This document shows, in pieces, positions 62,111 to 64,000 of a stretch of DNA of 64,000 bases. Below the pieces are notes generated by a model. That model worked only from the letters and a program-made list of their open reading frames with translations. It did not search any database and was not told where the DNA came from. The DNA comes from Eubacterium sp. MSJ-33. GTDB lineage: Bacteria > Bacillota > Clostridia > Lachnospirales > Lachnospiraceae. Position 1 is the stretch's first letter. Every line of letters begins with the position of its first letter. The translations under genes were made by a program, and so were the position numbers. The DNA lies in NCBI RefSeq assembly GCF_022174665.1, contig NZ_CP076562.1, forward strand, positions 994,001 to 1,058,000, in the 5' to 3' direction.

Positions 62111-63082
62111 TCAGTTTGCAACCGAAAGTGAACCAATGTATAGCTCATTACCCCTCTCGTCAAAAATAGATTCCACCGTTCCGATTCCTGCACTGTTTCC
62201 AAGCACGATATACCGTTCAAACACTTTCTCTTCCACTAATTTCCGCAGTACCGGCCGTGTGCGGATATCATCGATGGAATCTCCATGGATTGTTGCCAGA
62301 ATTCCACAACCACAATTGATTACATACGAAATCGCATCAATATCATCCCTGCTTCCGATCTCATCCACAGCAATTACCTTCGGACTCATCGACCGAAGCA
62401 GCATAAGCATTCCCTCTGCTTTCGGGCAGCCATCTAAAATATCTGTACGCAATCCGACATCATTTTGAGGTACTCCCATATAACAGGCGGCAAGTTCCGA
62501 CCGTTCATCCACAACTCCGACATTCATGCCTCTGCAATAACTGTTCCCATCCGATATCAACCGCACCAGATCGCGCAGAATCGTCGTCTTTCCACATCCC
62601 GGCGGCGATATGATGAGCGTATGCAGCAGTCTGCCCTCTTTAATCACATACGGCAGCAGCCCCGAAGCACACCCTTGAATCTGATGTGACACACGAATAT
62701 TAATAAACGATATATGTTTCACGTTTTTAACTCTCCCATGTTCCAATACAACCTGACCGGCAACACCCACGCGATGCCCGCCACACACTGTCACAAACCC
62801 CTGTCTCACTTCATCCTCATATGCATATAACGAATAATCGGTGACTGCATCCAGAATTGCCCGGATATCATCTGCAGTCACACGATATGCTTTTTTTCGA
62901 TCCAGTGTCAGCCCCCCACAGTTCTGCACAAAATATTCTCCCTGTTTAAATACAAGGATCAGCGGCTCACAAATACGAAACCGTAATTCTATCAGGGAGT
63001 TATAATCTATATCAATCTGATTCATTATGTACCGAACACAAGGGGGAAGCAATTTAATAATTTCATTTTTCACAGCATTCAC
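62111..63082 (-). CDS. spoIIIAA: Stage III sporulation protein AA, ATPase
   Basis: SpoIIIAA is the secretion-type ATPase thought to power the mother cell-forespore channel. The 323-residue protein has Walker A ISPPGCGKTTILRDLVRLI near residues 158-176 and Walker B KVIAVDEIGSRDDIDAI near 233-249, with GCGILATIHGDS after it. The length is normal. It is the first gene of a complete AA-AH operon. A sigma-E-like promoter lies just upstream of the start. Confidence 0.97.
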   Translation of the reverse strand: MNAVKNEIIKLLPPCVRYIMNQIDIDYNSLIELRFRICEPLILVFKQGEYFVQNCGGLTLDRKKAYRVTADDIRAILDAVTDYSLYAYEDEVRQGFVTVCGGHRVGVAGQVVLEHGRVKNVKHISFINIRVSHQIQGCASGLLPYVIKEGRLLHTLIISPPGCGKTTILRDLVRLISDGNSYCRGMNVGVVDERSELAACYMGVPQNDVGLRTDILDGCPKAEGMLMLLRSMSPKVIAVDEIGSRDDIDAISYVINCGCGILATIHGDSIDDIRTRPVLRKLVEEKVFERYIVLGNSAGIGTVESIFDERGNELYIGSLSVAN

Positions 63083-63092
63083 CCCTATCTTA

Positions 63093-63121
63093 TATATATG
63101 CGGGATACAGAAATATATGAT
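63093..63121 (-). promoter_or_regulatory. Sigma-E-like promoter for the spoIIIA operon
   Basis: On the minus strand ATCATATA (63114-63121) and CATATATA (63093-63100) are separated by 13 bases. They resemble the sigma-E elements (GTCATATT and CATACAnT); spoIIIA is sigma-E dependent in known spore formers. The -10 box ends only about 10 bases before the ATG, so the leader would be very short. Confidence 0.45.
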
Positions 63122-63185
63122 TGGAAAATGTAGATTTCATCTGGATTACAGATCACACTATCACGCCTATCGGCTCAGTATGTAT

Positions 63186-63218
63186 AAAAAAGGCACGTCC
63201 CGAACGGAACATGCCTTT
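63186..63218 (-). terminator. Intrinsic terminator after efp
   Basis: AAAGGCATGTTCC pairs with GGGACGTGCCTTT allowing wobble pairs, followed on the minus strand by TTTTTT. It lies about 30 bases after the efp stop. Confidence 0.85.
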
Positions 63219-63247
63219 GATCATTTTGATTAAATTTGAAATTCAAA

Positions 63248-63805
63248 TTACTTTGCTCTTGAAAGATATTTTCCTGTACGTGTATCAATCTTAATAATCT
63301 CACCCTGATTGATGAACAGAGGAACATTCAATGTTGCGCCTGTCTCAACTGTACATGGCTTTGTAGCGTTTGTAGCTGTATTTCCTGCTACGCCCGGCTC
63401 ACACTCTGTAATCTCAAGTTCTACAAAATCCGGACCTTCCACTGCGAATACATTACCTTCGTAGATAGAAATCTTACATGTCATACCTTCCTTAACAAAC
63501 TTCATAGCGTCACCGATTACACTCTCATCAACAGGGATCATCTCGAATGTCTCCTGATCCATGAAGTAATACAAGTTACCATCTCTGTAAGAGTAGTCCA
63601 TATCCTTACGCTCGATGTAAGCGGAATCGAACTTTGCTGTAGGGTTGAAACTTGTCTCTCTGATTGCACCTGTAATAATATTCTTATACTTTGTACGGAC
63701 AAACGCAGCACCCTTACCTGGCTTTACATGCTGAAATTCTATTACCTGACAAGGCTGACCATCACATACAAAAGTCACACCATTTCTGAAATCACTTGCT
63801 TCCAT
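63248..63805 (-). CDS. efp: Elongation factor P
   Basis: EF-P relieves ribosome stalling at polyproline sequences. The 185-residue protein has the three OB-like domains of the family. Domain I carries the loop KPGKGAAFVRTKYKN with the Lys that is modified in other bacteria, and the C-terminal signature is KPCTVETGATLNVPLFINQG with IKIDTRTGKYLSR. ATG at 63805 is chosen because AGGAGG precedes it; the open frame continues upstream for 29 codons that no EF-P has. It stands in front of spoIIIA, the usual clostridial place. Confidence 0.98.
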   Translation of the reverse strand: MEASDFRNGVTFVCDGQPCQVIEFQHVKPGKGAAFVRTKYKNIITGAIRETSFNPTAKFDSAYIERKDMDYSYRDGNLYYFMDQETFEMIPVDESVIGDAMKFVKEGMTCKISIYEGNVFAVEGPDFVELEITECEPGVAGNTATNATKPCTVETGATLNVPLFINQGEIIKIDTRTGKYLSRAK

Positions 63806-63863
63806 AATTATCCTCCTAAAATAACATATACGTTCGAAATTAAATACATTCAGTATCTTTGAT

Positions 63864-63892
63864 ATTTTAATATACCTAATAAAAATTTTCAA
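63864..63892 (-). promoter_or_regulatory. Sigma-A-type promoter for efp
   Basis: On the minus strand TTGAAA (63887-63892) and TAAAAT (63864-63869) are 17 bases apart, about 58 bases before the start codon. The remaining A/T-rich sequence to 64000 holds no gene that I can support. Confidence 0.65.
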
Positions 63893-64000
63893 TAACTTTT
63901 CTGGATTTTTCTTATTTTTTCATATTTTTTATATTCAATTTACATTTTTTGTATAATGTTCACACTTTGTTCACTTGAAATAGTTTGCCAAAATCCGGAA

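Noticed and set aside
63806..63892. Upstream extension of efp (29 codons)
   Set aside because: AGGAGG before the ATG at 63805 and the known EF-P N-terminus show the shorter start; the extension overlaps the promoter.

Overview
The window is a chromosomal segment of an endospore-forming, low-to-moderate GC Firmicute, most likely a gut-type Lachnospiraceae (Clostridia). The evidence is gene content and order. A complete spoIIIA operon, spoIIA operon, spoVA operon, spoIVB and spo0A lie together with the clostridial block efp-spoIIIA-asp23-nusB-xseAB-ispA-dxs-tlyA-nadK-argR-recN-spoIVB-spo0A. AddAB rather than RecBCD, class 1B dihydroorotate dehydrogenase (PyrD/PyrK) and class-2 PyrF also fit. 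I see no rRNA, prophage, insertion sequence or CRISPR array. Nearly all genes are on the minus strand; the plus-strand islands are spoVA, the FIST/chemoreceptor pair and an HPr-like gene.

Layout. 1-1381: truncated adhesin-like surface protein. 1674-4972: small acidic membrane protein, pcrA, PspA/IM30 protein. 5106-9255: purE, pyrimidine-nucleoside phosphorylase, deoB, formate/nitrite-type channel. 9354-16460: pyrimidine cluster (chorismate-mutase-like protein, pyrC, pyrF, pyrK, pyrD, small membrane protein, M29 aminopeptidase). 16633-19641 (+): spoVAA-AB-AC-AD-AE. 19722-22616: class A penicillin-binding protein. 22856-24934 (+): FIST sensor protein and soluble chemoreceptor. 24970-27047: Zn-PLC-like protein, flavodoxin-like protein and TetR regulator. 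27172-31970: sigF-spoIIAB-spoIIAA, TPR/zinc-ribbon protein, folC, queF. 31981-38906: addA, addB. 38960-45223: zinc-ribbon membrane protein, tRNA-Glu, mtaB, HPr-like protein, GNAT, hisF, hisH, large acidic coiled-coil membrane protein. 45358-64000: Arg/Gly-rich protein, two tandem spo0A genes, spoIVB, recN, argR, nadK, tlyA, dxs, ispA, xseB, xseA, nusB, Asp23 protein, spoIIIAH-AA, efp.

How the genes work together. Much of the window is the sporulation programme: entry (Spo0A), first forespore sigma factor and its switch (SpoIIAA/SpoIIAB/SigF), the mother cell-forespore channel (SpoIIIAA-AH), the protease that signals sigma-K activation (SpoIVB), and dipicolinate movement during spore maturation and germination (SpoVA). 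The rest is housekeeping: pyrimidine synthesis and salvage, histidine ring assembly, isoprenoid precursors, DNA repair and tRNA modification.

The most unusual feature is the tandem pair of spo0A genes. Both keep an intact DNA-binding effector domain, but the copy next to spoIVB has a receiver that has lost the acidic pocket and the conserved lysine. The other copy has its own promoter and is followed closely by an Arg/Gly-rich protein. Other points: a roughly 65-residue Cys-containing insertion in the nucleoside phosphorylase, an HPr-like protein without the phosphorylatable His, an M29 aminopeptidase with a long extra N-terminal region, a FIST/chemoreceptor operon with a structured leader, and an exact 14-bp tandem duplication inside a TPR gene.
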